Made by a program: the position numbers and the translations under genes. The notes beneath the pieces were generated by a model. The model was not told the DNA's origin. It worked only from the letters and a program-made list of their open reading frames with translations, and searched no databases. This document shows, piece by piece, positions 53,640-62,455 of a stretch of DNA of 64,000 nt (positions are counted from its first letter, which is position 1; every line of letters starts with the position of its first letter). Source of the DNA: Nocardioides aurantiacus (GTDB lineage: Bacteria > Actinomycetota > Actinomycetes > Propionibacteriales > Nocardioidaceae); contig NZ_RKHO01000001.1 of assembly GCF_003752505.1 (NCBI RefSeq), positions 2,232,001 to 2,296,000 of the forward strand, written 5' to 3'.

Positions 53640-54731
53640 TCAGTCCTGCCCGCTGAGCGCGGGCCGGGCGCCGCGCGGGTTGGGGCAGCAGCCCACGGGG
53701 CAGACGTCCCACGAGGCGGGGCTGCCGACCGCGGCCCGCTCGACGGGCTGGTCGGTGGGCTGGTCGGCCTCGACCGCGGCCCGCTCGAGCAGCAGGTCGC
53801 GGGCCATCGCCACGAAGCGCGGGTCGACGCCGGCGGTAGCGGCGCGGGCGAAGGGCAACCCGATCTCCTCGGCCGTGGCGCGGGCCTCGGTGTCGAGGTC
53901 GTAGATGACCTCCATGTGGTCGGAGACGAAGCCGATCGGCACCACGACCGCGCCGGGCACCTCGCGGGCGTGCAGGTCGCGCAGGTGGTCGTTGACGTCG
54001 GGCTCGAGCCACGGCACGTGCGGCGGGCCGGAGCGGGAGCAGAACACCAGCTCGGCCGGGTAGCGGTGGCCGGTCTCCTGGCGGACCCGGGCGACGACCT
54101 GCTCCATCACCAGGCGGTGCTGCGCGGTGTAGGCGTTGCCGTCGGGGCCGCTGCTGTCGTCCATCGAGACCGGGATCGAGTGGGTCACGAAGGCCAGGTG
54201 GCCCGCCCGGCGGGCCGCCTCGGGCAGCTCGGCGAGGGCCGCCAGCGTCGCGTCGACCATCGGCTCGAGGAAGCCCGGGTGGTTGTAGTAGTGGCGCAGC
54301 TTGTCGATGCGCGGCGCGCCGGGCACCTCCGCGACGGCGGCGGCGAGGTTCTCGCGGTACTGGCGACAGCCGCTGTAGGAGGAGTAGGCGCTGGTGACCA
54401 GCGCGGCCGCACGCTGCACCCCGTCGTCGCGCATCTGCGCCAGGGTGTCGGCCAGGTAGGGGTCCCAGTTGCGGTTGCCCCAGTAGACCGGCACGTCGAC
54501 GCCGTCAGCGGCGAGGTCGGCCCGCAGCGCCTCGACGAACGCACGGTTCTGGTCGTTGATCGGGCTGCGGCCACCGAAGCCGTAGTAGTGCTCGCCGACC
54601 TCCTCGAGGCGGGCGTCGGGGATGTTCTTCCCGGCGGTCACGTTGCGCAGGAACGGGACGACGTCCGCGGGCTTCTCGGGCCCCCCGAAGGAGACCAGCA
54701 GCAGGGCGTCGTACGGGGTCGGGGAGGCCAT
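53640..54731 (-). CDS. cpfC: Ferrochelatase, [2Fe-2S] coproporphyrin type
   Basis: A 363-residue ferrochelatase. [11 protein letters not shown] near 51-62 and [11 protein letters not shown] with His184 supply the active site. Cys122 (SGCRQY) and the C-terminal cluster Cys344, Cys348, Cys349 (CPVGCC) are the ligands expected for the [2Fe-2S] centre of actinobacterial enzymes, which insert iron into coproporphyrin III. ATG 54731 is chosen; upstream codons are unconserved. It is coupled to suhB, with no other haem gene nearby. Confidence 0.9.
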   Translation of the reverse strand: MASPTPYDALLLVSFGGPEKPADVVPFLRNVTAGKNIPDARLEEVGEHYYGFGGRSPINDQNRAFVEALRADLAADGVDVPVYWGNRNWDPYLADTLAQMRDDGVQRAAALVTSAYSSYSGCRQYRENLAAAVAEVPGAPRIDKLRHYYNHPGFLEPMVDATLAALAELPEAARRAGHLAFVTHSIPVSMDDSSGPDGNAYTAQHRLVMEQVVARVRQETGHRYPAELVFCSRSGPPHVPWLEPDVNDHLRDLHAREVPGAVVVPIGFVSDHMEVIYDLDTEARATAEEIGLPFARAATAGVDPRFVAMARDLLLERAAVEADQPTDQPVERAAVGSPASWDVCPVGCCPNPRGARPALSGQD

Positions 54732-54756
54732 GGCGACCAGCCTAGAGTTCGACCCG

Positions 54757-55998
54757 ATGCTCACCCCCTACCGCCGGGTCTTCGCGCACCCCGGCGCCGC
54801 CCTGTTCTCCGCGACCGGCGTGGTCGCCCGGCTGCCGATCTCGATGACGACGCTGGGGATCGTGCTGCTGGTCAGCGCGCTGTCGGGGTCCTACGCGCTG
54901 GCGGGCCAGGTGACGGCCGCCTTCATCGCCGGCAACGCCGGGTTCGCGGTGCTGCACGGCCGGCTCACCGACCGGTTCGGCCAGACCCGGGTGCTCTCGG
55001 TGGACACGGTGGCCTTCGGGCTCTCCTCGAGCCTGATGGTGGTGGCGGTCACCGAGGGCTGGTCCTTCCCGTGGCCCCACCTGCTCGCCGTGGTCGCCGG
55101 CACGGCGATGCCCCAGGTCGGCACGATGGTCCGCGCCCGGTGGGCCCACCTGCTCGACGACCCGGCCGAGCGGCACACCGCCTTCGCGGTCGAGGGCGTC
55201 GCCGACGAGGTCGTCTTCGTGACCGGGCCGGCGCTGGTCACCGTGCTGGCGACGTCCTTCGCCCCGCAGTCCGGGCTGGTGGTCGCCGTGGTGGCGGGCA
55301 CGCTCGGCTCGGTCGCGCTCGCGCTGCAGCGTCGTACGGCGCCGCCGGTGCAGGTCCGCTCCGCCGACACGGTCCGCACCCCCATGCCGTGGCGGCTGAT
55401 CCTCCCCCTCGCGGTGGGCGCCCTCGCCCTGGGCAGCCTGTTCGGTGCGCTCGAGGTCGCGACCGTGGCCCTGGCCGAGGACGAGGGCCGCAAGGTGCTC
55501 TCGGGACTGATGCTGGCGGCGTTCTCCTTCGGCAGCCTCGTGGCGGGCGTCGTGGCGGGCACGATGACCATGCGTCGTACGCCGCTGGCCCGGGCCCGGC
55601 TGGGGATGACCCTGCTGGCGGTCGGCACCTGCGCGCTGCCGCTGCTGCCCGGCCTGCTCGTCGTCTCGGTGGCGCTGCTGCTCACCGGGCTGGCGCTGGC
55701 CCCGACGCTGATCAGCCTGTTCTCCCTCATCGAGGGGTCCGTGCCGTCGGGGCGGCTCAACGAGGCGATGGGGGTCGTCCAGACCGGGATGAGCGCCGGC
55801 ATCGCGCCGGGGGCGTGGGGCGCCGGCGTGGTGGCCGACGCGTCCGGCGGGTCGGCGGCGTACTGGGTGTGCGTGGTCGCGGCCGTGCTCGCCGCGCTGG
55901 CCGGGCTCACCGTGCGCGGGGACGTCGCGACGGGTCCGCGCGGCTACGCTCGGACGGGTGAGCACGTGGACCAGCTGGGCGGGGCTGAGCAGCTGTAG
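54757..55998 (+). CDS. Major facilitator superfamily transporter
   Basis: A 413-residue protein with 12 hydrophobic segments. [16 protein letters not shown] (residues ~70-85) is the loop 2-3 motif of MFS carriers. ATG 54757 is divergent from ferrochelatase, 25 bases away. The 3' end overlaps the start of the following FAD enzyme gene by 41 bases. An exporter is the usual inference; no substrate is evident, and the link with the adjacent haem gene is only positional. Confidence 0.85.
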   Translation: MLTPYRRVFAHPGAALFSATGVVARLPISMTTLGIVLLVSALSGSYALAGQVTAAFIAGNAGFAVLHGRLTDRFGQTRVLSVDTVAFGLSSSLMVVAVTEGWSFPWPHLLAVVAGTAMPQVGTMVRARWAHLLDDPAERHTAFAVEGVADEVVFVTGPALVTVLATSFAPQSGLVVAVVAGTLGSVALALQRRTAPPVQVRSADTVRTPMPWRLILPLAVGALALGSLFGALEVATVALAEDEGRKVLSGLMLAAFSFGSLVAGVVAGTMTMRRTPLARARLGMTLLAVGTCALPLLPGLLVVSVALLLTGLALAPTLISLFSLIEGSVPSGRLNEAMGVVQTGMSAGIAPGAWGAGVVADASGGSAAYWVCVVAAVLAALAGLTVRGDVATGPRGYARTGEHVDQLGGAEQL

Positions 55999-57253
55999 CC
56001 CGGCGCAGGAGCGCCGACCCGTCGACGTCGGCGACGTCGTCGAGGCCGTCCGCGACGCCGCCGACCGCGGCGGCCGCGTCAAGATGCCCGGCACCGGCCA
56101 CTCCTTCACCGACATCGCGCTGACCGACGGCACCCTGCTCCACCCGACCGCGCTGACCGGCGTGGTCGGCGTCGACCGGGCCGCGATGACGGTGACCGCG
56201 CTGGCCGGCACCACGCTGCGCGAGCTCAACGCGACCCTCGCCCGGCTCGGACTGTCGCTGCACAACATGGGCGACGTCGAGGAGCAGACGGTCGCCGGGG
56301 CCATCTCCACCGGCACCCACGGCACCGGCGGCGTCACGGCCTCGCTGAGCGCGCAGGTGGTCGGGCTCGAGCTGGTCACCGGCACCGGCGAGGTGCTGCG
56401 CGCCGACCGCACCCGGCACCCCGACGTGCTCGACGTCGTGCGCCTCGGGCTCGGCGCGACGGGCGTCCTGACCGCGGTCACGCTCGAGGTCGAGCCGCTG
56501 TTCGTGCTCGAGGCCCACGAGCGGCCGATCCAGTGGGACGAGGCGGTCGCCGGGTTCGACGGGCTCGCCGAGCAGCACCACCACGCCGAGATGTACTGGT
56601 TCCCCCACACCGACCGGCTGCTGCTCAAGACCAACGACCGCACCCTCGAGGACCCCGAGCCGCTCTCGCGGCTGCGGGAGTGGTGGGACGACGACCTGCT
56701 CTCCAACCACGTCTTCGACCTCGTCAACCGGGTCGGCAACGCCCGTCCGGCGCTGGTCCCCCGGCTCAACGCGCTCTCGGCCCGGGCGCTGGGCGAGCGC
56801 CGCTACCGCGACGTCCCGCACCGCGTCTTCACCACGCGGCGCACGGTCCGCTTCCGCGAGATGGAGTACGCCGTGCCGCGGGCCGCCGGCCTGACCGCGC
56901 TCGCCGAGGTCCGGGACCTGGTCGAGCGCTCGGGCTGGCGGATCGGCTTCCCGTTGGAGTACCGCGTCGCCCCGGCCGACGACGTGCCCCTCTCCCCCGC
57001 CCACGACCGCGACGTCGCCTGGATCGCGGTGCACGTCAACGCCGCCGCCGACCACACCGACTACTTCGCCGGGGTCGAGGCGGTGCTGCGGGCCCACGAC
57101 GGCCGCCCGCACTGGGGCAAGCTGCACACCCGCACCGCCGCCGACCTCGCGCCGGCGTACCCCCGGTGGCAGGACGCCCTGGCGGTCCGCGACCGGATCG
57201 ACCCGCAGCGGCTCTTCACCAACGCCTACCTCGAGCGGGTCCTCGGGCCCTGA
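55958..57253 (+). CDS. FAD-linked sugar-lactone oxidase (D-arabinono-1,4-lactone oxidase type)
   Basis: A 431-residue flavoprotein of the vanillyl-alcohol oxidase superfamily. [18 protein letters not shown] at the start, PGTGHSFTDIALTDGTLL, GAISTGTHGTGG (FAD-binding) and HWGKLHTRT near the C terminus are features of L-gulonolactone/D-arabinonolactone oxidases. GTG 55958 lies inside the MFS gene (41-base overlap) and is supported because the homologous N terminus begins there. It would oxidise a sugar lactone and produce hydrogen peroxide. Confidence 0.85.
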   Translation: MSTWTSWAGLSSCSPAQERRPVDVGDVVEAVRDAADRGGRVKMPGTGHSFTDIALTDGTLLHPTALTGVVGVDRAAMTVTALAGTTLRELNATLARLGLSLHNMGDVEEQTVAGAISTGTHGTGGVTASLSAQVVGLELVTGTGEVLRADRTRHPDVLDVVRLGLGATGVLTAVTLEVEPLFVLEAHERPIQWDEAVAGFDGLAEQHHHAEMYWFPHTDRLLLKTNDRTLEDPEPLSRLREWWDDDLLSNHVFDLVNRVGNARPALVPRLNALSARALGERRYRDVPHRVFTTRRTVRFREMEYAVPRAAGLTALAEVRDLVERSGWRIGFPLEYRVAPADDVPLSPAHDRDVAWIAVHVNAAADHTDYFAGVEAVLRAHDGRPHWGKLHTRTAADLAPAYPRWQDALAVRDRIDPQRLFTNAYLERVLGP

Positions 57254-57265
57254 CCGGCGCGCCGG
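57254..57265. terminator. Short palindrome between convergent stops
   Basis: CCGGCGCGCCGG, a perfect 12-base palindrome filling the 13-base gap between the stop of the lactone oxidase and the stop of the convergent TRIC-like gene. Possible weak end signal. Confidence 0.25.
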
Positions 57266-57266
57266 C

Positions 57267-57908
57267 TCAGACGCTGGCGGGGCCCCGCGGCAGCGGGGCC
57301 TTCCAGTCGCGCCACAGCGCCAGCATCCGCAGCCCGAAGCACAGCAGTGCGCCGGGCACCGTGACCGCGACCTCCACGAACCCGGCGAGGGTCGCCAGCA
57401 CCGCCCACGTCGCACCCAGCAGCGCGGGCGTCGCGTAGAGCTCGCTGGAGAACACCGCCGGGGTGCGCCCGGCCAGCAGGTCGCGCGCGATGCCGCCGCC
57501 GATGCCGGTGACCATGCCCATCAGCGCGGCCGGCACCGGGCCGAGGCCGTACTCCAGGGCCTTGACCGCCCCGGTCACGCAGAACAGCCCGAGCCCCGCG
57601 GCGTCGAAGAGCGTCACCACGCGCTCGGCCCGGCCCAGCGCCGGGTGGAAGGCGAAGGTCAGCAGCCCCGCGAGCACCGGCACCAGCAGGTAGCGCCAGT
57701 CCGACAGCGCGGCCGGCGGGGTGGCGTCGATCAGGACGTCGCGCAGGAAGCCGCCGCCCAGCCCCGTGGTGCCCGCGAGGACCAGCACACCGAAGACGTC
57801 GAGCCGGCGGCGTACGGCCACGAGGGCACCGGAGATGGCGAAGACGAAGATCCCGCTGAGGTCGAGGACCAGGAGCAGGAGGCTCGGCCCGCCGGTCGCA
57901 TCACCCAC
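57267..57908 (-). CDS. TRIC-type (UPF0126) membrane channel protein
   Basis: A 213-residue protein with seven hydrophobic segments arranged as two repeats. Each repeat carries a glycine-rich kink: GTTGLGGGFLRDVLI and GMVTGIGGGIARDLLAG, as in bacterial TRIC-like proteins (YicG/UPF0126), which form trimeric cation channels. DLSGIFVFAISGALVAVRRRLDVFGV at the start is also typical. GTG 57908 is divergent from sepH, 101 bases away. Cargo ion is unknown. Confidence 0.88.
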   Translation of the reverse strand: MGDATGGPSLLLLVLDLSGIFVFAISGALVAVRRRLDVFGVLVLAGTTGLGGGFLRDVLIDATPPAALSDWRYLLVPVLAGLLTFAFHPALGRAERVVTLFDAAGLGLFCVTGAVKALEYGLGPVPAALMGMVTGIGGGIARDLLAGRTPAVFSSELYATPALLGATWAVLATLAGFVEVAVTVPGALLCFGLRMLALWRDWKAPLPRGPASV

Positions 57909-58009
57909 GGGAGCACAGCCTAGGTAGGCTCGGCCACCACCACGACGTCAGGCACCCCAGCCCGGACCGGGAGCACCAGGACCCGGACGGCGCAGAAGCA
58001 GGAGAACCG

Positions 58010-59011
58010 ATGGACAGCGCGCTGCGGCCCCGCGACATCCAGGCGCGCATCCGCTCCGGCGAGTCGGCCGAGGAGGTCGCCGCCGCCGCGGGCACCTCGG
58101 TCGAGGTGATCATGCCCTACGCCTCGCCGGTGCTCGCCGAGCGTGCGCACGTCGCGTGGAACGCCCAGAAGTCCTCGCTGCGCCGCGCCTCCGGCCCCTC
58201 CGGCGGCGGCCGCACGCTGGGCGAGGCGGTCGAGCTGTTCCTGGGCGAGCACCGGCTCCACGACGACGACGTCGCCTGGGACTCCTGGCGCCGGGCCGAC
58301 GGTCGCTGGGTGCTCACCGCCGACATCGACGCCCAGGGCGTACGCCGCTCCGCGGAGTTCGTCCACGACGTCGCCGGCCGCTACGTGGTGGCCGAGAACG
58401 ACGACGCCCGCACCATCACCGGCGAGCTGGGCGCCGGCCCCGCCGGCCCGGCGCCGCGCCGGCTGACCTCGCTGGTCGGTGGCCACGACCAGGACCTGCC
58501 GCTGGGCGACGACGCGATCGAGCTGGTCCGCGACCGCGAGGACGAGCCGACCGACGTCGAGCAGCCCGACGTCGAGCAGCCCGAGGTCGAGCAGCCCGAG
58601 CACCGGCCCTTCGAGGTGCCGGTGGGCGACGCCGACTGGATGCGCGTCGACGGGGCGGCCCCGGTCGAGGAGCCGACCGACGTCCCGCCGCCTGGGGCGA
58701 CCCGGTCCGCCGAGGAGCCGGACCCCGTCGCGGACGCCGACGCACGCCCGGACCCGGACTCCGAGGACACCGCCGAGATCGTCGTCGCCGCGGCCGACCC
58801 CGAGGTGGTGGCCGAGGTCCGCGAGCGGCCGGCGGGACGGTCCCCCGAGCCCGACTCCGGGCCCGAGCGGCCCGCCGAGCCCGAGGAGCCCGAGCTCGAC
58901 CTGGGCGTGGAGCCGCAGGAGACGGCCGCCCAGAAGACGGCCAAGCGCAAGGGCCGCGCCTCGGTGCCGTCGTGGGACGAGATCATGTTCGGCGGCGGCC
59001 CCGACAGCTGA
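58010..59011 (+). CDS. sepH: SepH-type septation protein (DUF3071), short N terminus
   Basis: A 333-residue protein of the SepH family, a regulator of FtsZ assembly in Actinobacteria. The helix-turn-helix part (ALRPRDIQARIRSGESAEEVAAAAGTSVEVIM) is complete, a long acidic Pro/Glu-rich linker follows (about 165-300), and the end is KRKGRASVPSWDEIMFGG, the conserved C-terminal tail. Family members normally have roughly 50 residues before ALRPRD; here ATG 58010 directly precedes it, with a strong AGGAGA ribosome-binding site, so the short form is real unless a frameshift lies upstream. Confidence 0.85.
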   Translation: MDSALRPRDIQARIRSGESAEEVAAAAGTSVEVIMPYASPVLAERAHVAWNAQKSSLRRASGPSGGGRTLGEAVELFLGEHRLHDDDVAWDSWRRADGRWVLTADIDAQGVRRSAEFVHDVAGRYVVAENDDARTITGELGAGPAGPAPRRLTSLVGGHDQDLPLGDDAIELVRDREDEPTDVEQPDVEQPEVEQPEHRPFEVPVGDADWMRVDGAAPVEEPTDVPPPGATRSAEEPDPVADADARPDPDSEDTAEIVVAAADPEVVAEVRERPAGRSPEPDSGPERPAEPEEPELDLGVEPQETAAQKTAKRKGRASVPSWDEIMFGGGPDS

Positions 59012-59055
59012 CGCCGTCGGCTCCCACGGGGCCCGACGGGCCCTCGACGCCGTCG

Positions 59056-59069
59056 TTACCGGACGGTAA
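59056..59069. promoter_or_regulatory. Candidate operator upstream of acyl-CoA reductase
   Basis: TTACCG, two bases, CGGTAA: a near-perfect 14-base palindrome 87 bases before the gene. It resembles AT-edged TetR or FadR-like operators found at lipid genes. No adjacent regulator is present. Confidence 0.45.
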
Positions 59070-59156
59070 TCTCGCCCGACACGCGGACCTCCACCCGCAT
59101 CCGGGGTTGGATGGGGGACCTCGCGCATCCGACGCAACCCGAGAGTGGTGGGGCCC

Positions 59157-61166
59157 GTGGCCTACTTCGTGACCGGCGCGACCGGCTTCATCGGTCGCTA
59201 CCTCGTCCAGCAGCTCGTCGACAACCGGGAGGGCACGGTCTACGCGCTCTGCCGGGAGGGGTCCCGGCACCGGCTCGACGCGCTGGTCGAGCAGTGGGGC
59301 ACCGACCGGGTCGTCCCCGTCGTGGGCGACCTGTCCGAGCCCGACCTCGGCGTCGACCCGCAGTGGATCGCGTCCGAGGCCGGCGAGGTCGAGCACTTCT
59401 TCCACCTCGCGGCCATCTACGACATGACCGCCTCCGACGAGCTCAACGAGCAGCTCAACGTGGGCGGCACCCGCAACGCCCTGGACCTCGCCGCCCGGCT
59501 GCGGGTCGGGCACTTCCACCAGGTCTCCTCGATCGCGGCCTCCGGGGACTTCCGCGGCGTCTTCGACGAGTCGATGTTCGACGAGGGCCAGCGGCTGCCC
59601 TCGCCCTACCACCGCACCAAGTTCGAGTCCGAGCGCATCGTCCGCGAGCAGGCCGAGGTGCCGTGGCGGGTCTACCGTCCTGCCGTCGTGGTCGGGGACT
59701 CCGAGACCGGCGCGATGGACAAGGTCGACGGGCCCTACTACTTCTTCCCGCTGCTCAAGCGGATGCGCGACCTGCTGCCCGGCTGGGTCCCGCTCGTGGG
59801 CATCGACCTCGGCGACACCAACGTGGTGCCGGTCGACTACGTCGCCAGCGCGATGGACCACCTCGCCCACCAGCCCGGCCTCGACGGCCGGGCGTTCCAC
59901 CTGGTCAACCCCGAGCCGCAGAGCACGGTCGGGCTGATCAACACCTTCGCCGCCGCAGCGAGCGCCCCGCAGTTCGCGGTCCCGGTCGACCGCACGATCA
60001 CCTCGCGCGCGACCGGCCTGCTCCCCCGCGGCCTGCGGCCGGCCTCGCTCGTCGCCCGCGCGGTGCGGCTGGCGCCGGTGCACGCCGCCCTCGACCAGAC
60101 CCTCGGTCGCCTCGGGATCCCGCCCGAGGTGCTCGAGCACGTCTCGTTCCCGACCGTCTACGCCTCGCGCGAGACCGAGAAGGCGCTGGCCGGCTCCGGC
60201 ATCTCGGTGCCCGACATCGACTCCTACGCCTCGGTGCTGTGGTCGTGGTGGGAGGAGAAGCTCGACGAGTCGATCCGCTCCGACGCGCCGGTCGTGCGCG
60301 CGCTGGCCAACAAGACGGTCGTCATCACCGGCGCCTCCTCGGGCATCGGGCTGGTCACCGCGATCCAGGTCGCCAAGGCCGGCGGCGTGCCCATCCTGGT
60401 GGCGCGCGGCCAGGAGAAGCTGGAGGAGACGGTCCGGCTGATCCAGAGCCAGGGCGGCACGGCGTACGCCTATCCGTGCGACCTCTCCGACCTCGACGCC
60501 ATCGACGCGCTCACCAAGCAGCTGCGCGAGGACTTCGACCACCTCGACTTCGTCGTCAACAACGCCGGGCGCTCGATCCGGCGGTCGTTGAAGCTCAGCG
60601 AGGACCGCTTCCACGACTTCGAGCGCACCATGCAGCTCAACTACTACGGCGCGATCCGGCTGGTGATGGGCATCCTGCCCGCGATGCGCGAGCAGGGCTC
60701 GGGCCACGTCGTGAACATCTCCAGCATCGGGGTGCTCACCAGCCCGCCGCGGTTCTCGGCGTACGTCGCCTCCAAGGCCGCGCTCGACGCCTGGAGCAAC
60801 GTCGTGTCCAGCGAGCTGGTCGGCGACGGCATCTCGTTCACCACGATCCACATGCCGCTGGTGCGGACCCCCATGATCGCGCCGACCAAGCTCTACGACC
60901 GGTTCCCGACGATCAGCCCCGGGCAGGCCGCCCGCAAGGTGATCACCGCGATGGTCGAGCGGCCGCACGAGATCAACACCCTCACCGGCAGCCTGGGCGC
61001 GCTGGCGCACTACCTCGCACCCAAGTCGGCCTTCCGGGTGCTGCACCTCGCCTACCAGGTGTTCCCCGACTCCACGGCCGCCAAGGGCGGCAGCACCGGC
61101 GAGAAGCCGCACTCCGAGAACGAGCAGCTGATGCTGGCGCGGCTGCTCAAGGGGGTGCACTGGTAG
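59157..61166 (+). CDS. Fused fatty acyl-CoA reductase / short-chain dehydrogenase
   Basis: A 669-residue protein with two catalytic units. The N-terminal extended Rossmann domain (1-360) has YFVTGATGFIGR (3-14), Tyr151 and Lys155, as in acyl-CoA reductases that make aldehydes or alcohols. The C-terminal classical short-chain dehydrogenase (about 380-600) has TGASSGIG at 391-398, NNAG, and Tyr536/Lys540. This matches AcrA1-type mycobacterial enzymes. GTG 59157 is chosen over 59145 because homologous starts begin YFVTGATG. Wax or lipid synthesis is inferred. Confidence 0.87.
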   Translation: MAYFVTGATGFIGRYLVQQLVDNREGTVYALCREGSRHRLDALVEQWGTDRVVPVVGDLSEPDLGVDPQWIASEAGEVEHFFHLAAIYDMTASDELNEQLNVGGTRNALDLAARLRVGHFHQVSSIAASGDFRGVFDESMFDEGQRLPSPYHRTKFESERIVREQAEVPWRVYRPAVVVGDSETGAMDKVDGPYYFFPLLKRMRDLLPGWVPLVGIDLGDTNVVPVDYVASAMDHLAHQPGLDGRAFHLVNPEPQSTVGLINTFAAAASAPQFAVPVDRTITSRATGLLPRGLRPASLVARAVRLAPVHAALDQTLGRLGIPPEVLEHVSFPTVYASRETEKALAGSGISVPDIDSYASVLWSWWEEKLDESIRSDAPVVRALANKTVVITGASSGIGLVTAIQVAKAGGVPILVARGQEKLEETVRLIQSQGGTAYAYPCDLSDLDAIDALTKQLREDFDHLDFVVNNAGRSIRRSLKLSEDRFHDFERTMQLNYYGAIRLVMGILPAMREQGSGHVVNISSIGVLTSPPRFSAYVASKAALDAWSNVVSSELVGDGISFTTIHMPLVRTPMIAPTKLYDRFPTISPGQAARKVITAMVERPHEINTLTGSLGALAHYLAPKSAFRVLHLAYQVFPDSTAAKGGSTGEKPHSENEQLMLARLLKGVHW

Positions 61167-61168
61167 GC

Positions 61169-61684
61169 GTGCAGGTCTTCCACGTCGCCACCGCCGCGGA
61201 CTGGGAGGAGGCGCAGCGCACCGGCGCGTACACCACCTCCACCCGCGGCCGCACCCTCGAGCAGGAGGGCTTCATCCACGCCGCCCGCCGCGAGCAGGTG
61301 CCGGGGGTCTACCAGCGCTACTACGCCGACCTCGCCGAGCCGATGGTGCTGCTCACCATCGACACCGACCGCCTCGACGTGCCCTGGCGCGAAGACCCCG
61401 TCGGCGAGGACACCTACCCCCACCTCTACGGGCCGCTCCACCCCCGCGCCGTCGTCGCCGCCCAGCCCTTCGGTGCCAACGGCAGCGGCGACTCGTTCAC
61501 CTCGATGTTCGTCTCCGAGATGGTCTGGCGCATCGGCCTCGCCCTGGTCGCGATGGTGCTGGCCGGTCTCGGCAGCGTCCTGCTCGGCCTCACCGGCTGG
61601 GCCCAGGGCCCGCTCGTCGGCGCCCTCGCCGGCCTGGCCGTGGGCGTCGTGGTCTTCGTGGTCGTGCTGCGCCGCCGCCGCTAG
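61169..61684 (+). CDS. DUF952 protein with C-terminal membrane hairpin
   Basis: A 171-residue protein. The N-terminal part (about 1-105) matches DUF952: VFHVATAADWEEAQRTGAY, LEQEGFIHAA and DPVGEDTYPHLYGPL. Two membrane segments follow (WRIGLALVAMVLAGLGSVLLG and GPLVGALAGLAVGVVVFVVVLR), unusual for the family, whose members are mostly soluble. GTG 61169 starts two bases after the preceding stop, so it is co-transcribed with the reductase. Function unknown. Confidence 0.75.
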   Translation: MQVFHVATAADWEEAQRTGAYTTSTRGRTLEQEGFIHAARREQVPGVYQRYYADLAEPMVLLTIDTDRLDVPWREDPVGEDTYPHLYGPLHPRAVVAAQPFGANGSGDSFTSMFVSEMVWRIGLALVAMVLAGLGSVLLGLTGWAQGPLVGALAGLAVGVVVFVVVLRRRR

Positions 61685-61685
61685 C

Positions 61686-61707
61686 CCCGCGCGGCGTCAG
61701 GCGCGGG
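61686..61707. terminator. Hairpin spanning a convergent stop codon
   Basis: CCCGCGC, eight bases, GCGCGGG. The loop contains the stop of the leftward methyltransferase and the left arm starts two bases after the DUF952 gene. Candidate bidirectional terminator without T-tract. Confidence 0.35.
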
Positions 61708-62455
61708 TGGCGCTGACCATGACCCGGCGGGTGAGGTCGAAGGTCTCCAGGACGGTGAGGGCCTCTTCGCGCAGCTCCTGCAGGGCGCGGTCCTCGCCGG
61801 GGGCGAGGGTGGCCGCCTCCTCCCAGAGGGCGCGCTCCGACGCCGCCCAGTCGGGGCAGTCCTCGACCTCGACCTCGGTGAAGCCGGCGACGGTGAGGCC
61901 GTCGCGCCAGCGGCGGCCGCGCAGGCCGGGGGCCACCCGCTCGTCGTCGGGGTCGCGGGCCTCCCAGGCGGTCAGCACCAGCCGGCCGTCGACGTCGAGC
62001 ACCCGCGCCGCCTCCGCGAAGGCCCGCTCGGGCAGGTCCACGAACTGGAGGGCGTCGACCACCAGCACCGCGTCGACGCTGGCGTCGGGCAGGCCGGTGT
62101 CGGTCAGCGAGCCGACCTCGAAGGTGGCGGCGCGGTCCTGGGCTGCGGCGTTGGCCGTGGCCTGGCGCACCGCCTCGACGGAGAAGTCCATGCCCAGCAG
62201 GCGGGCCCGGGTGCGGCTCGCCACCTCCAGGCCGTAGCCGCCACGTCCGCAGGCGAGGTCGAGCAGCACCTCGCCGGGCACCAGCCGCAGCGAGGTGGTC
62301 ACGGCCTCCAGCCCCGACCAGGGCAGCAGGCTGGTCGAGAGCATCTCGGGCGGCAGCCCCAGGTGGCGGCGGACGAGGTCGTCCTTGACCCGGGAGACCG
62401 CGAGGTCGGCGTACCAGCGGTCGAAGGCCTCGCTCGAGGTGCTGTCGTCAGTCAC
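61697..62455 (-). CDS. SAM-dependent methyltransferase
   Basis: A 252-residue class I methyltransferase. The SAM site is VLLDLACGRGGYGLEV near 64-79, followed by LLGMDFS and VLVVDALQFVDLPERAFAEAARVLDVDGRLVLTAWE. No motif indicates the substrate. GTG 62455 overlaps the end of the EamA exporter gene by eight bases, so it is likely the second gene of that unit. Confidence 0.85.
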   Translation of the reverse strand: MTDDSTSSEAFDRWYADLAVSRVKDDLVRRHLGLPPEMLSTSLLPWSGLEAVTTSLRLVPGEVLLDLACGRGGYGLEVASRTRARLLGMDFSVEAVRQATANAAAQDRAATFEVGSLTDTGLPDASVDAVLVVDALQFVDLPERAFAEAARVLDVDGRLVLTAWEARDPDDERVAPGLRGRRWRDGLTVAGFTEVEVEDCPDWAASERALWEEAATLAPGEDRALQELREEALTVLETFDLTRRVMVSATRA

